Made by a program: the position numbers and the translations under genes
The notes under the pieces: generated by a model
Databases searched by the model: none
Told to the model about the DNA's origin: nothing
Seen by the model: the letters and a program-made list of their open reading frames with translations, nothing else
Assembly (NCBI GenBank): GCA_900542505.1
Contig: UQNV01000002.1
Location: 43,989 to 107,988 of the forward strand
DNA length: 64,000 nucleotides
Source: an uncultured Alistipes sp.
GTDB taxonomy: Bacteria > Bacteroidota > Bacteroidia > Bacteroidales > Rikenellaceae
Reading direction: 5' to 3'
Shown: positions 9,587 to 18,797 of the stretch, in pieces
Position numbering within the stretch: the first letter of the stretch is position 1
How the letters are laid out: each line of letters opens with the position of its first letter

Positions 9587-10810
9587 TCAGGCCTTCCGCT
9601 CCGCGTAGTAGGAGCTGTCGAGCCCCAGCGCAAAACCGGAGCGCCAGCACCATGCCGCAACGGCAAGCAAGGCGGCAACGGCAGCGGCAAAGAGGAACGG
9701 GAAGCGGTCGCCGGCAAGACGCGAGAGGTGGAAAAGCCGCCCGAGCGGGTCCATCACGAAGGGACAGACGACAACGGCCAGATAGTTCATCGACATGACC
9801 AGCGAAAGGGCCAGCGTCGACAGCCGCGGAGGGCCGACGATGGCCGCCTTGTCGTAAATCAACGGCTGCATGACCCCGTAACCGAACCCGGCCAGCAGAC
9901 ATCCCAGCGCCATCATCGTCCGGCTGCCGAAACACCCCACGCAGGCCAGCCCGACGGCGATGAGCAGCAGCGAAACGACGTTGACCCGCTGCCGGAGCAT
10001 CCGGATGATGCGGGCGAGCAGGAATCCGGGCAGCATGATGGCCAGGAAGAAGAGCGAGATGAGCAGCCCCGAGAACGAGGCATCGAGCCCGCGCGCATCG
10101 ACCAGGAACGACGCATAGTAGGTCACCGTCAGCACCAGAAAGGTGATGGCGAAGTAGAGCGCCATCACGCCGGCCAGTTTGCCGCGGTCGATGGTCTTGT
10201 GCCTGAGCTGGTCACTCTGCGGCGGTTCGGCAGCCGACGGCGTGCGGCGAAGCAGGAAAACGGCCATGAGCGAGACGCCGGGCAGGGTATAGACCAGAAA
10301 GGGCAGATGCCAGTCGATGTTGGCCAGATAGCCCGCCAGCGCCGTGGCAAGCACCAGCGTCAGGTTGTTGATGGCCGAGCTGTAGCCAAGCTGCCGGACC
10401 CGGTAGTCGCCCGTGAAGTAGTCGGCCACGAGTCCCGTCGAGAAGGGAATCACCATGCCGGCGCCGATACCCAGCACCGAACTGATGACGATGAGTCCCG
10501 TCATGCTCCGCGCAAAGATGCAGGCCACGCCGCTCACGAAGAAGAGGGCGAGTCCCGCAACCAGCAGCGTGAACTTGCTGCGGTTGACAGAGATTTTGCC
10601 GGCCAGCAGCACGAAGGGGATGACGAGCAGCGACGGAAGCGACGTGAGCATCTGTATTTCCAAATCGGTCGCATGGGGGAAGATGCGGTTCAGGTCGCCC
10701 AGGATGGGGGAGACGGCCAGCCCCGGCAGCGAAGAGACCGCCGAGACGGACCAGATGGCGAGCAGCGCCGAGAGCGGCAGCAGCCCTTTTCCAGTCGGGA
10801 TTTTCATCAT
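9587..10810 (-). CDS. MFS transporter (probable drug/metabolite exporter)
   Basis: Integral membrane protein of 407 residues with about 12 predicted hydrophobic helices. Family hallmarks include the first-helix segment LSALLAIWSVSAVSSLPGLAVSPILGDL and the loop 2-3 region around LLVIPFVLLAGKISVNRSKF, a degenerate version of the MFS A motif (GxLaDrxGrr). Helix 4-5 contains VLGIGAGMVIPFSTGLVADYFTGDYR. Substrate unknown. It stands alone between the lepA operon and a BACON lipoprotein gene, with its own terminator. The start could be either of two adjacent ATG codons. Confidence 0.85.
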   Translation of the reverse strand: MMKIPTGKGLLPLSALLAIWSVSAVSSLPGLAVSPILGDLNRIFPHATDLEIQMLTSLPSLLVIPFVLLAGKISVNRSKFTLLVAGLALFFVSGVACIFARSMTGLIVISSVLGIGAGMVIPFSTGLVADYFTGDYRVRQLGYSSAINNLTLVLATALAGYLANIDWHLPFLVYTLPGVSLMAVFLLRRTPSAAEPPQSDQLRHKTIDRGKLAGVMALYFAITFLVLTVTYYASFLVDARGLDASFSGLLISLFFLAIMLPGFLLARIIRMLRQRVNVVSLLLIAVGLACVGCFGSRTMMALGCLLAGFGYGVMQPLIYDKAAIVGPPRLSTLALSLVMSMNYLAVVVCPFVMDPLGRLFHLSRLAGDRFPFLFAAAVAALLAVAAWCWRSGFALGLDSSYYAERKA

Positions 10811-10847
10811 TCAGGGATTTTCGGCCCGTACCCGCAACTGTCATACC

Positions 10848-10884
10848 AAAAAAGCGGGAGCGGCCCCGCACAGGGCCGCTCCCG
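10848..10884 (-). terminator. Terminator of the BACON/FISUMP lipoprotein gene
   Basis: CGGGAGCGGCCC (10855-10866) pairs with GGGCCGCTCCCG (10873-10884), loop CGCACA. On the minus strand it is followed by a T6 run (the A run at 10848-10853). It lies 39 bp past the stop. Confidence 0.85.
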
Positions 10885-10923
10885 TCATATCGCATGCCGC
10901 TCCTGCGGGGCGGACTGACCGCG

Positions 10924-12369
10924 CTACTCCTTCACGCAGCGCACCGTCATACCGTTGGCGCGATAGTGGGCCACCGAGGGAACCACGGCGCTCGACGCCA
11001 CATCCTGCTTGTTGAAATAGAAGTAGAAAGCTGCCGATTTCGTATCCGTCAGCGCATCCGAAGTCCAGTAAAGGCCCTCCCAGGGCTGTGCCTCGAGCGC
11101 CCCGTTGCGCGACTCGGGCAGGGGGTTGTAGACATTCTGGAACTTGCCGTCGGTATAGACGCGGCGTCCCGCACCCATGAAGAGCGTCGTTGCGCTGCCG
11201 TCGGTCAGCTCCCAGCCGTACTTCTCCTCATAATCGGAAGCCGCACCCGACTTGTCGGCAATCGTCAGCCCGGCAAAGGCGTCGGACGAAGGCACCCGCC
11301 AGCCCTTCGGGCAGGGGTCGTTCACGCTCTTCGCCGAGGAGCTCCACAGTGCATCGGAGTGCGACGCATAGAGCCAGTCGTAACGCGACTCCTCGACACC
11401 GAGCAGGAAGCTGAGCGGATGGGCCGCCGCATATTCGGCCGTACCCTTCGACGCGTCCGTCTCGTCGAACGAGTTGTAAACGCGCTTCGAATCACCGTCG
11501 TACATCGCCTCGCTGCTGCCCATCGAGAAGTTGTATTCGCTCGGACCGATGAAGGGCTCCTTGCGGCCCCACTGGTAGTAGAGGCCGTACGACTCGAGGA
11601 TTTCGTCCGTCGTCGAGTTGGCGTTGTTCATGGCTCCGAGGTTGCAGCCCATGACCGTCGTGCCGTTGGCAAGGGTGACTGCCTTGCCTGCGGGGTCGAA
11701 ATCGGTAATCCAGAGGTGCCACGTCCAGAGCAACGAGCCGGCGGCATCGTAGGCGCCGAGCAGGACGTTGCCCGTCTCGATTTTCGAATCGTCGTCTTCA
11801 TTGGCTCCGACATAGAAGCTGACCTTGCCGTCGCGCAGATTGAGGTACTGCAGCAGGCCGGTGGTCGTCTGCCAGACAATCTTCACCTCTGCCGTAGGCA
11901 TCGTCTCGGAACTCTCGCCGCGCCGCGTAGCGTCGAACGAATAGTTGGTGTTCGGCTGCGTCAGCACGAAACAGTTGGACTGCTCGGCCGAAAGGTCCTT
12001 CGTGGAGGCTATCGCCACATAGAGCGTCGCCGATACATTGGCGCCCTCGACCGAATGGCCCGTCAGAATGAGATTGCCCGATTCGACATGCTCCTCGTCG
12101 ATGACCGAAGGTGCGGTTACGCGCAGCGTTCCCGTCGCCAGGTCGGGTTCGGCCTCCCAACCTCCGGGAAGATTGGCAATCGAGATGGAGCTCACGCCCG
12201 ATGCGGTGAATCCCACCGTTTCGGTTGCTCCGAGTTCCTCGACGAAGAGTGCCGACTGATTGAGTTTCAGACGACCCGAGCTATCATCCTTGCTGCAAGA
12301 TACGGACAGCGTCGCCGCAACGGCGAACATCAGAACCAGCCGGATGCTCCGGCCGAAAAAATCCTTCAT
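10924..12369 (-). CDS. BACON and FISUMP domain lipoprotein
   Basis: Surface or periplasmic lipoprotein of 481 residues. The signal peptide MKDFFGRSIRLVLMFAVAATLSVSC ends in lipobox SVSC. Residues ~30-110 look like a BACON domain (LNQSALFVEELGATETVGFTASGVSSISI...GGWEAEPDLATGTLRVTA), a Bacteroidetes module tied to glycan or mucin binding. The C-terminal half resembles the Fibrobacter succinogenes major paralogous (FISUMP) domain, with DPCPKGWRVPSSDAFAGL as the hallmark. The start at 12369 places the signal peptide first; upstream in-frame residues cross the promoter. A ligand cannot be named. Confidence 0.8.
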   Translation of the reverse strand: MKDFFGRSIRLVLMFAVAATLSVSCSKDDSSGRLKLNQSALFVEELGATETVGFTASGVSSISIANLPGGWEAEPDLATGTLRVTAPSVIDEEHVESGNLILTGHSVEGANVSATLYVAIASTKDLSAEQSNCFVLTQPNTNYSFDATRRGESSETMPTAEVKIVWQTTTGLLQYLNLRDGKVSFYVGANEDDDSKIETGNVLLGAYDAAGSLLWTWHLWITDFDPAGKAVTLANGTTVMGCNLGAMNNANSTTDEILESYGLYYQWGRKEPFIGPSEYNFSMGSSEAMYDGDSKRVYNSFDETDASKGTAEYAAAHPLSFLLGVEESRYDWLYASHSDALWSSSAKSVNDPCPKGWRVPSSDAFAGLTIADKSGAASDYEEKYGWELTDGSATTLFMGAGRRVYTDGKFQNVYNPLPESRNGALEAQPWEGLYWTSDALTDTKSAAFYFYFNKQDVASSAVVPSVAHYRANGMTVRCVKE

Positions 12370-12409
12370 ATGCGTCGAAAATATCATTTTTCCAGTTCGA
12401 GAATTCGTG

Positions 12410-12417
12410 CAAAGATA
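12410..12417 (-). promoter_or_regulatory. -7 box of the BACON lipoprotein gene
   Basis: TATCTTTG on the minus strand, 40 bp upstream of the start at 12369. This is an exact match to the commonest Bacteroidetes -7 sequence. Confidence 0.6.
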
Positions 12418-12514
12418 CCAAAAAGCGGCGTATTTCCTACTGCCCGTCCCGAGAATTTGCATTCGGGAACAATTATTGCCGCCTCTCTTCTAACGAATTC
12501 CAAAACTTCATAGT

Positions 12515-13297
12515 ATGTCGGACAACAAATTTGAACCATCCGAAGCGGCCGCACCGGGCCGTTACCGAATCACCATCACCGAAAAGGGGCCCTATCTGGT
12601 CTACGGACGACCGTCCCTGACCATCGAACGCATCCGGCTCGGTCCGCGGGACGCAGGCCCCGGATTCGAGACCGGAGCACACTTCGAGATGCGGACCGAC
12701 CCCACGGCACTCTGCCGCTGCGGCGCTTCGCACCGCAAGCCCTATTGCGACGGTACGCATGCCTCGACAGCCTGGGACCCGACCCTCACCGCACCGCTGC
12801 AACCCACAACGGCGGGGCGCGAGGTGGTCGAAGGCGCCACGCTGACGCTCGAGGACCATCCGCGCAGGTGCACGCAGGCCCGTTTTTGCCAGGCCGAGGG
12901 CGATGTACGCTCGCTTGTCGGGCGCTCGTCCGACCCCGATGCGCGCCAGCGGGCCATTCACGAGGCGGGGCTCTGTCCCGGAGGGCGCCTCACGGCCCGC
13001 GACCGGCAAAGCGGCGAGGCGTTCGAAATCCGCTACGAACCGAGCCTCGGACTCATCGAGGCTCCCGCAGCCGGTGTGAGCGGCGGATTGTGGCTCCGCG
13101 GCGGCATCCCCTTCGGACGCGAGGACGGCCGCACCTATGCCACCCGCAACCGGGTCGTTCTCTGCCGCTGCGGACGTTCGGCCGACAAACCCTTCTGCGA
13201 CGGCACACACGCCACCGTCAAATGGCACGACGGACTGGACGAAGCAACGGCCGCACCGGAACGGACGGCCGCCCCGGCCGCCGGAGCAAAGCGGTAA
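12515..13297 (+). CDS. Double CDGSH iron-sulfur domain protein
   Basis: Small redox or cluster-transfer protein with two CDGSH (mitoNEET-type) [2Fe-2S] modules. In 260 residues, the first module has Cys67-x-Cys69 ... Cys78-Asp-Gly-Thr-His82 and the second Cys217-x-Cys219 ... Cys228-Asp-Gly-Thr-His232. Each is the three-Cys one-His ligand set of the family. The intervening segment (~100-190) contains further Cys and His residues (RRCTQARFC, HEAGLCPGG) and may be a Fer4_19-like or structural domain. Partner and role are unknown. The Ala/Pro-rich tail is probably disordered. Confidence 0.88.
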   Translation: MSDNKFEPSEAAAPGRYRITITEKGPYLVYGRPSLTIERIRLGPRDAGPGFETGAHFEMRTDPTALCRCGASHRKPYCDGTHASTAWDPTLTAPLQPTTAGREVVEGATLTLEDHPRRCTQARFCQAEGDVRSLVGRSSDPDARQRAIHEAGLCPGGRLTARDRQSGEAFEIRYEPSLGLIEAPAAGVSGGLWLRGGIPFGREDGRTYATRNRVVLCRCGRSADKPFCDGTHATVKWHDGLDEATAAPERTAAPAAGAKR

Positions 13298-13374
13298 CGC
13301 CGCCCTCCGCTGCCGGCAGGCTCCGGAACCGGCCTCCGGCGCAACGACCCGGCAATCAGGCTCATACGCCACGA

Positions 13375-13418
13375 AAAAGCGCCGGGCGGATGATTGGATT
13401 CATCCGCCCGGCGCTTTT
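13375..13418. terminator. Bidirectional terminator between the CDGSH gene and floA
   Basis: AAAAGCGCCGGGCGGATGA (13375-13393) is a near-perfect complement of TCATCCGCCCGGCGCTTTT (13400-13418). A and T runs on opposite ends allow termination of both convergent genes. Confidence 0.9.
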
Positions 13419-13471
13419 CTTCCGGTCATCGCAACGGCGGAAAACCCGCCCGGATGACCGCTCACGAAGTG

Positions 13472-14446
13472 CTATTTCTTCGCTTCGGGCCGCGCAATCG
13501 TCTCCCGCATGGCGGTGTCGGCCATCACGTTCTTCATCTTGTAGTAATCCATGATGCCCAGGTTACCGTTGCGAAACGCCTCGGCCATGGCCAGCGGCAC
13601 CTCAGCCTCGGCCAGAATCACCTTGGCGCGCGCCTCCTGCGCCTTGGCCTTGTTCTCCTGCTCGAGCGCCACGGCCATCGCACGACGCTCCTCGGCCTTG
13701 GCCTGGGCGATATTCTTGTCGGCCTCGGCCTGGTCCATCTGAAGCTGTGCGCCGATATTTTTGCCCACATCGATGTCGGCGATATCAATCGAGAGAATCT
13801 CGAATGCCGTACCGGCATCGAGTCCCTTGCCCAGCACCACGCGCGAGATGGAGTCGGGATTCTCGAGCACAATCTTGTGGGTCTCGGCCGAGCCGATGGA
13901 GGAGACGATTCCCTCGCCCACACGGGCCAGCACCGTCTCTTCGCCGGCGCCGCCGACCAGCTGCTTGATGTTGGCACGCACGGTCACGCGCGCCTTGGCG
14001 ATAAGCTGGATACCGTCCTTGGCCACCGCAGCGACGGGCGGCGTGTTGATGACCTTCGGGTTGACCGACATCTGCACCGCCTCGAAAACGTCGCGACCCG
14101 CCAGGTCGATGGCCGTCGCCATCTTGAAGTCGAGCAGGATGTTGGCCTTCTGGGCCGAGACGAGCGCATGCACGACGTTCGTCACGTTGCCGCCGGCCAG
14201 ATAGTGCGCTTCGAGTTCGTTGGGGTCGAGGTGAAGCCCCGCCTTCGTACCCTCAATCATCGAGGAGACGATGGTCGAGGGGGGCACCTTGCGCCAGCGC
14301 ATCAGAATCAGCTGGAGCAGGCTGATACGGACCCCCGACACCAGTGCCGAGAACCACAGCCCCACGGGAATGAAGTAGAAGACCAGCCAGACGGCCAGCA
14401 GCGAGACAAATACGATAAGGACGATGATGCCCGATTGCAAATCCAT
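13472..14446 (-). CDS. floA: Flotillin-like protein FloA
   Basis: Membrane-anchored SPFH/flotillin-like scaffold associated with functional membrane microdomains. The 324 residues start with a hydrophobic hairpin ([34 protein letters not shown]), followed by the conserved [31 protein letters not shown] of the FloA/YqfA family. An Ala/Glu-rich coiled-coil region ([41 protein letters not shown]) lies near the C-terminus. It follows the NfeD gene with a 19-bp gap, the normal FloA-NfeD pairing. Confidence 0.95.
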   Translation of the reverse strand: MDLQSGIIVLIVFVSLLAVWLVFYFIPVGLWFSALVSGVRISLLQLILMRWRKVPPSTIVSSMIEGTKAGLHLDPNELEAHYLAGGNVTNVVHALVSAQKANILLDFKMATAIDLAGRDVFEAVQMSVNPKVINTPPVAAVAKDGIQLIAKARVTVRANIKQLVGGAGEETVLARVGEGIVSSIGSAETHKIVLENPDSISRVVLGKGLDAGTAFEILSIDIADIDVGKNIGAQLQMDQAEADKNIAQAKAEERRAMAVALEQENKAKAQEARAKVILAEAEVPLAMAEAFRNGNLGIMDYYKMKNVMADTAMRETIARPEAKK

Positions 14447-14465
14447 GGTCAGTAGGGTTTATTGG

Positions 14466-14933
14466 TTATTTGTTTTCGACAGGTTTGACGATGACGCTGA
14501 AGTTCTCGAAGCCGACCACTTCGACCTCCGTCCGGGGGTCGACATAGGCATCGAGCGACTTGGCCTCGTAGAGTTCGCCGCCGATTTCGACGCGGCCCAT
14601 GGGCGAGAGACGCGACACGGTCACGCCGCGCTCGCCCGTACGCACGCGGGTCTGGGGCGACGGCATGCTCGACGAATCGATTTTCTGACGCAGCGAAAAG
14701 CGCTGCCAGGTCTTGGCGCGCAGCGACAGCACCGTCACCACGAGCGACAGCACGACGACCAGCGCAACCACCGCGATGCCCGTCGGCGTATCGTGGTAGC
14801 GGAAGGCGAGGTAGATGGCGCTGCCGTCGCAGACAAGCGCCAGCAATGCACCGACCGATACGCCCGGCAGCAGCACGATTTCCGCGACGAGGAACAGCAG
14901 TCCCAGCAGGATGAGCAGAATGATGTAAAACAT
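14466..14933 (-). CDS. NfeD-like membrane protein
   Basis: Partner of FloA, 155 residues. Two to three N-terminal hydrophobic helices (MFYIILLILLGLLFLVAEIVLLPG and IAVVALVVVLSLVVTVLSL) precede a C-terminal OB-fold NfeD domain (GERGVTVSRLSPMGRVEIGGELYEAKS ... VEVVGFENFSVIVKPVE). This is the short NfeD form without the ClpP-like protease domain. NfeD proteins are thought to interact with the neighbouring SPFH protein in the membrane. Confidence 0.92.
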   Translation of the reverse strand: MFYIILLILLGLLFLVAEIVLLPGVSVGALLALVCDGSAIYLAFRYHDTPTGIAVVALVVVLSLVVTVLSLRAKTWQRFSLRQKIDSSSMPSPQTRVRTGERGVTVSRLSPMGRVEIGGELYEAKSLDAYVDPRTEVEVVGFENFSVIVKPVENK

Positions 14934-14971
14934 GGCGTACGTGGGGTTGTTTCCGCTATAAAGTTAATGTA

Positions 14972-16507
14972 TTATTCCGGTTGTGCGGCAATTTCGACCA
15001 CTTTTATTTCGAGCGCATGGTCCGCAGCGGCGACCGCTTCGGCAACACGGTCGGCTTCGGCCCGGTCTTCGAACGTTCCCACGACGAAGAGTTGCTGCCC
15101 GACGCGCGACAGTTCGCGTTCGCCCGCCGTCGAGGCAATCGCCTCCTTGACCGGATCGGGCAGTACGGGAAGACCCGCTATTTCGACCCGGTAGGTCACG
15201 GCCGGCTCGGGGTCACGGGCAAGATTGCGGTAAACGCCGTCGTTCCAGACGACGATTTCGGGGCGCAGGAATCCATGCTCCTTGAGCTGTTTCTGCGCAG
15301 CCTCGGCCTCGGTCCGCGTGGCGAAACCTCCCGCATAGTAGCACCATTTACCCTCATCGTTGACCAGATAGAAGAGCGGCTCGGCACCCCGGAAGGTCGA
15401 GACGGCCCGCTTGGTGTTGAACGTTCCGAGCAGGATGCGGTAGATGGTCCCCTTGGCATAGACCGGGCACTCGGGGATGGGATTCTTGTAGGTATACCTC
15501 GGCGTCGAAGAGAAGGCGATGCTGTCGTAGTCGAGGAAATAGCGTTCGCGCAACTCGACCTTGGGCAGTTCGAATTCGGCCCCGTTGAGCCGCAGGCCGG
15601 CCTGACGGAGCGAATCGCGTGCAGCAGTCAGCCCGAGGGCATCGGCCACCGAAATCTCGTAATCGAGCAGCACCTCCTTGCGCAGGAAGTAGTCGACCAC
15701 CTCGTCCGATTGGGTCATTCCCCGGAGTGCGGCCAGACGGCGCGTTGCCTTGGCCAGAAGCTCCTCTTCGCGCGCCAGCTCCTCCTCGCGGCCCAATATC
15801 TCGAGCACGTAGGCGTAGGCGTAGGACTTGTTGTCGAAGATGTAGTTCCAGCAGCGGGCAATCGAATCGGCCAGCGTCCGGTTGAGCTGCTGCAACGCCG
15901 TGCAGCGCTCGTAGATTGCCGTCGCCTCCTCCTGGGTCTGGACCTGCTCGTAGGCTCGGGCCGAGTCGGCCAGCGCCCGGTAGTTCTCGAAATAGCGGCG
16001 GACATCCTCGGCTACGCGGTACTCATCCCTCTGCGCACTCCGCAGCGCGGTATAATCGGTTTCGGGAAGCTGCTCCCGGAAGTAGGGGCAGTCGACCAGA
16101 TAGCGCACCTGGGGGCTCTTGACCGAGGGTTCGTCGGCCGGGCCTTCGGTCGCCGGCGCCGAACCGAGATTGGAAAGCACCCACTCCTGTTCGATTGTGT
16201 TGATGCGGTCGATGAGACGGCCCTTCGCGTTGCGGATTTCGAAAATCTGCCCCTCGAGCTGCAGAATATGCTGCGAGCGCTCGGCCCGTCCCTCGGGCTC
16301 CTCGCGCAACAGCTGCCGCTCCTGCTCGATGACCCGGTTCACCGAATCCTCGCGAAACTGCAGCCGGGCATCCTCGCGCAGCAGGGACATGTACTCCCCG
16401 TTGCCCTCAAGACCGGCAATACGCGGCGCTATATCCTGTGCACGAAGCGTTCCAGCCGCACACAGCAGCACCACAAAGAATGTGTATCTGAACATTTTAC
16501 GCATCAT
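14972..16507 (-). CDS. SPOR-domain periplasmic protein with coiled coil, unknown function
   Basis: Secreted protein of 511 residues with signal peptide MMRKMFRYTFFVVLLCAAGTLRA. Residues ~20-290 are rich in Glu, Arg and Leu, with likely coiled coil (RVIEQERQLLREEPEGRAERSQHILQLEGQ). The C-terminal part has one clear SPOR-like repeat (YRILLGTFNTKRAVSTFRGAE... WCYYAGGFATRTEAEAAQKQLKEHGF) and a second, weaker one (TYRVEIAG... LFVVGTFEDRAEADRVAEAV). SPOR domains bind denuded peptidoglycan, so a cell-envelope role is inferred. Its ATG overlaps the trkH stop as TAATG, so the start at 16507 implies translational coupling. Confidence 0.75.
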   Translation of the reverse strand: MMRKMFRYTFFVVLLCAAGTLRAQDIAPRIAGLEGNGEYMSLLREDARLQFREDSVNRVIEQERQLLREEPEGRAERSQHILQLEGQIFEIRNAKGRLIDRINTIEQEWVLSNLGSAPATEGPADEPSVKSPQVRYLVDCPYFREQLPETDYTALRSAQRDEYRVAEDVRRYFENYRALADSARAYEQVQTQEEATAIYERCTALQQLNRTLADSIARCWNYIFDNKSYAYAYVLEILGREEELAREEELLAKATRRLAALRGMTQSDEVVDYFLRKEVLLDYEISVADALGLTAARDSLRQAGLRLNGAEFELPKVELRERYFLDYDSIAFSSTPRYTYKNPIPECPVYAKGTIYRILLGTFNTKRAVSTFRGAEPLFYLVNDEGKWCYYAGGFATRTEAEAAQKQLKEHGFLRPEIVVWNDGVYRNLARDPEPAVTYRVEIAGLPVLPDPVKEAIASTAGERELSRVGQQLFVVGTFEDRAEADRVAEAVAAADHALEIKVVEIAAQPE

Positions 16508-17952
16508 TATCTCCACCATCTGATAAAGAACCACTGGATTAATCCGAATATTTCGAGACGGCCCAGCAACATCAACAGCGTATTGGACACCTTGACCGCC
16601 GCAGGCAGTCCCGAATAGTTGTCAAGCGACCCCACCTCGCCGAAACCGGGTCCGACGTTGCCCAGCGAAGCCACCGACGAGGAGAAACTCGTCAACAGGT
16701 CGACGCCGCAGGCCGTGCTGAAGACCGTGCCGATGAGCAGCAGCATGAGATAGGCAAAGATGAACGTCATCACGGCGTGGAGCGTCTCGCGTTCCTGCAT
16801 CACACCGTCGAGCTTGAAGCGAATCACCGCATTGGGATGCTGCTGCTGACGGAGCTGCGCCCGCATCATCTTCAGCGCCAGCACCAGACGGTTCACCTTG
16901 ATACCTCCAGCCGTGGAGCCCGCACAGGCACACACTATCGAACCGAACATGAGCATGATGATGGCGAACGAGGTCCACGTATTGGAGTCGGCCGTGGCGA
17001 AACCCGTCGTCGAAGCGACCGACACGAACTGGAAGCAGGCATGGCGGAACGACGCCCCGAGCGTGGGGTAGAGCTCCGCCGCATAGAGGCTCACGGCGAT
17101 GGCCAGGCTGCAGAAGAGGAGCATCCCGACGTAGAAACGCGTCACCTCCGAACGGAACAGGTTGCTGCGCTTGCCCGTAACCGTCGCATAAATCAGTCCG
17201 AAATGCAGGCCGGCGATAGCCATCACCAGGATGAGAATCGTATCGATTGCCGGACTGTTGTAGAACAGAATGCTGGAATTCTTGGTCGAGAATCCGCTGG
17301 TCGCACAGGCCGACATGGCGTGACAGAGCGCATCGAACCAGTTCATGCCGGCCATCTTGAGCAGCAGGGTCGCGACCGCCGTCAGCCCGACATAGACCAC
17401 CAGCAGAATCTGGACAATCATCTGCGTCCGGTAACGGTAGTTGTCCTTGGCCATCGATGAGAGCTCGACGTTCGAAAGCGTCATCTTGCTGCGGCCGAGC
17501 GACGGGAGAACCAGCAGAGCGAACATCACCACGCCCATACCGCCAATCCACGTCGACGAGAAGCGCCAGAACTGCAGGCCGCGCGGCAGCACCTCGACAT
17601 CGGTCAGAATCGACGAGCCGGTGGTCGTGAAGCCCGAGACGCTTTCGAACCAGGCGTTTACCAGGCTGAACTCGCCTCCCCAAATCAGGTAGGGGAACAT
17701 CCCCACCACGCAGGCCACCAGCCACGAGCCGACGACAATGCAGAAACCCTCCTTGGTGGTAATCTGTTCGGTCTTTTCGACGAAAATCAGCGGGAAGACT
17801 CCCAGCAGGGCTGTCAGCAGCGAGGAGAGCAGCAACGGATAGAACGACGAATCGACGCCGCTGACATAGGAGATTACGGCCGAAAGCAACATGAACAGCG
17901 CGATGAAAAGCATCACGCTGCCGACATACCGCAATACGACATCTATCCGCAT
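16507..17952 (-). CDS. trkH: TrkH/KtrB-family potassium uptake protein
   Basis: Polytopic inner-membrane K+ translocating subunit, 481 residues. The four selectivity-filter-like P-loop segments are visible, for example SVSGFTTTGSSIL, SACATSGFSTKNSS, SVASTTGFATADSN and SVASLGNVGPGFGEVG. These carry the conserved Gly residues of the TrkH pore. The start at 17952 (MRIDVVLRYVGSVMLFIALFMLL) puts the first helix at the N-terminus. No trkA/ktrA gating subunit is adjacent. It sits between a sensor-like gene (4 bp upstream) and a SPOR-domain gene (1-bp overlap). Confidence 0.93.
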   Translation of the reverse strand: MRIDVVLRYVGSVMLFIALFMLLSAVISYVSGVDSSFYPLLLSSLLTALLGVFPLIFVEKTEQITTKEGFCIVVGSWLVACVVGMFPYLIWGGEFSLVNAWFESVSGFTTTGSSILTDVEVLPRGLQFWRFSSTWIGGMGVVMFALLVLPSLGRSKMTLSNVELSSMAKDNYRYRTQMIVQILLVVYVGLTAVATLLLKMAGMNWFDALCHAMSACATSGFSTKNSSILFYNSPAIDTILILVMAIAGLHFGLIYATVTGKRSNLFRSEVTRFYVGMLLFCSLAIAVSLYAAELYPTLGASFRHACFQFVSVASTTGFATADSNTWTSFAIIMLMFGSIVCACAGSTAGGIKVNRLVLALKMMRAQLRQQQHPNAVIRFKLDGVMQERETLHAVMTFIFAYLMLLLIGTVFSTACGVDLLTSFSSSVASLGNVGPGFGEVGSLDNYSGLPAAVKVSNTLLMLLGRLEIFGLIQWFFIRWWR

Positions 17953-17956
17953 GGCA

Positions 17957-18760
17957 CTAAATTTTCGATTGTTTCGAGAGCGCAATGAGCGCATCGATTT
18001 TCTCCTTGAGCTGCAGCATCTCGTCCTTGAAGTCGCCCTTCGCCACAAAGGGAACCCGGTAGGCGAGGTAGTCGCCGAGCCCCTTGTTCATCTTCAACAC
18101 GGGGTCGACGCAGTAGAGGTTCATGAAATAGAAGAGCATCAACACGATGGCAATCATCACCACCAGCGAGATGAGCACCGGCGTAACGGCCCGGTAGGCA
18201 TTCTTCTTCATCTGCTCGGCGCGGGGGGCAAGCGAGCTCTGGGTCGAGGTCATGTAGTTCTTGATGGCCGAGGTCAGCCGTCCGTAGAGCGCTTCGTACT
18301 CGCCGTCATACCATCCGCGGCGCAGCGAATCGGGGCCAACCGCCCCCTTGGCCGCATCGGCCGGGCTCTCCGGAGTCGCGGCCGCCCAGGCCAGATAGCT
18401 GTCCGTCAGCAGACGCAGCTCGGTAGTGGCAAAAGCCAGCGAGTCGAGAAACGACTTCTCGAGCGCCTCGTTCTGCGCCACAAGCAGCGTATTTTCGAGA
18501 CGCTCCATGCTCGCGCGGCAAAGGCTGTCGTAGGTCCGGTCGCCGAAGACCGAGAGGTGCACCAGCGCTATGTTCTGCTCATGGGCGGCATCCAGCATCT
18601 GGCGCGCCAGCTCGATGTTGCGGGCGTTGGCCTTGAGGATGTCCTCCGTATCGCGGCTCATGTGGCTGAGTTCGAGGAAGGAGACCATCCCCGAAAAGAA
18701 GAGCAGGCAGACGATGCTCACAAAACCCGTGGTCACCCGTTTGCGCAAACCTGTCATCAT
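17957..18760 (-). CDS. Four-helix-bundle (MCP-like) membrane sensor protein without output domain
   Basis: Membrane protein of 267 residues starting MMTGLRKRVTTGFVSIVCLLFFSGMVSFLELSHMSRDTEDI, the typical first helix of chemoreceptor-type 4HB ligand domains. A periplasmic helical region (about 35-190) follows, then TM2 (VLISLVVMIAIVLMLFYFMNLY) and a short HAMP-like cytoplasmic tail ending DEMLQLKEKIDALIALSKQSKI. There is no kinase, methyl-accepting or cyclase domain after HAMP. It ends 4 bp before trkH. A regulatory link to K+ transport is an inference from position. Confidence 0.72.
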   Translation of the reverse strand: MMTGLRKRVTTGFVSIVCLLFFSGMVSFLELSHMSRDTEDILKANARNIELARQMLDAAHEQNIALVHLSVFGDRTYDSLCRASMERLENTLLVAQNEALEKSFLDSLAFATTELRLLTDSYLAWAAATPESPADAAKGAVGPDSLRRGWYDGEYEALYGRLTSAIKNYMTSTQSSLAPRAEQMKKNAYRAVTPVLISLVVMIAIVLMLFYFMNLYCVDPVLKMNKGLGDYLAYRVPFVAKGDFKDEMLQLKEKIDALIALSKQSKI

Positions 18761-18783
18761 AGATTCCAATTCATTTTTTACGG

Positions 18784-18791
18784 CAAATATA
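18784..18791 (-). promoter_or_regulatory. -7 box of the sensor-trkH-SPOR operon
   Basis: TATATTTG on the minus strand, 23 bp before the start at 18760. It lies in the short gap after mtaB and suggests the trio has its own promoter. Confidence 0.5.
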
Positions 18792-18797
18792 CGAATT

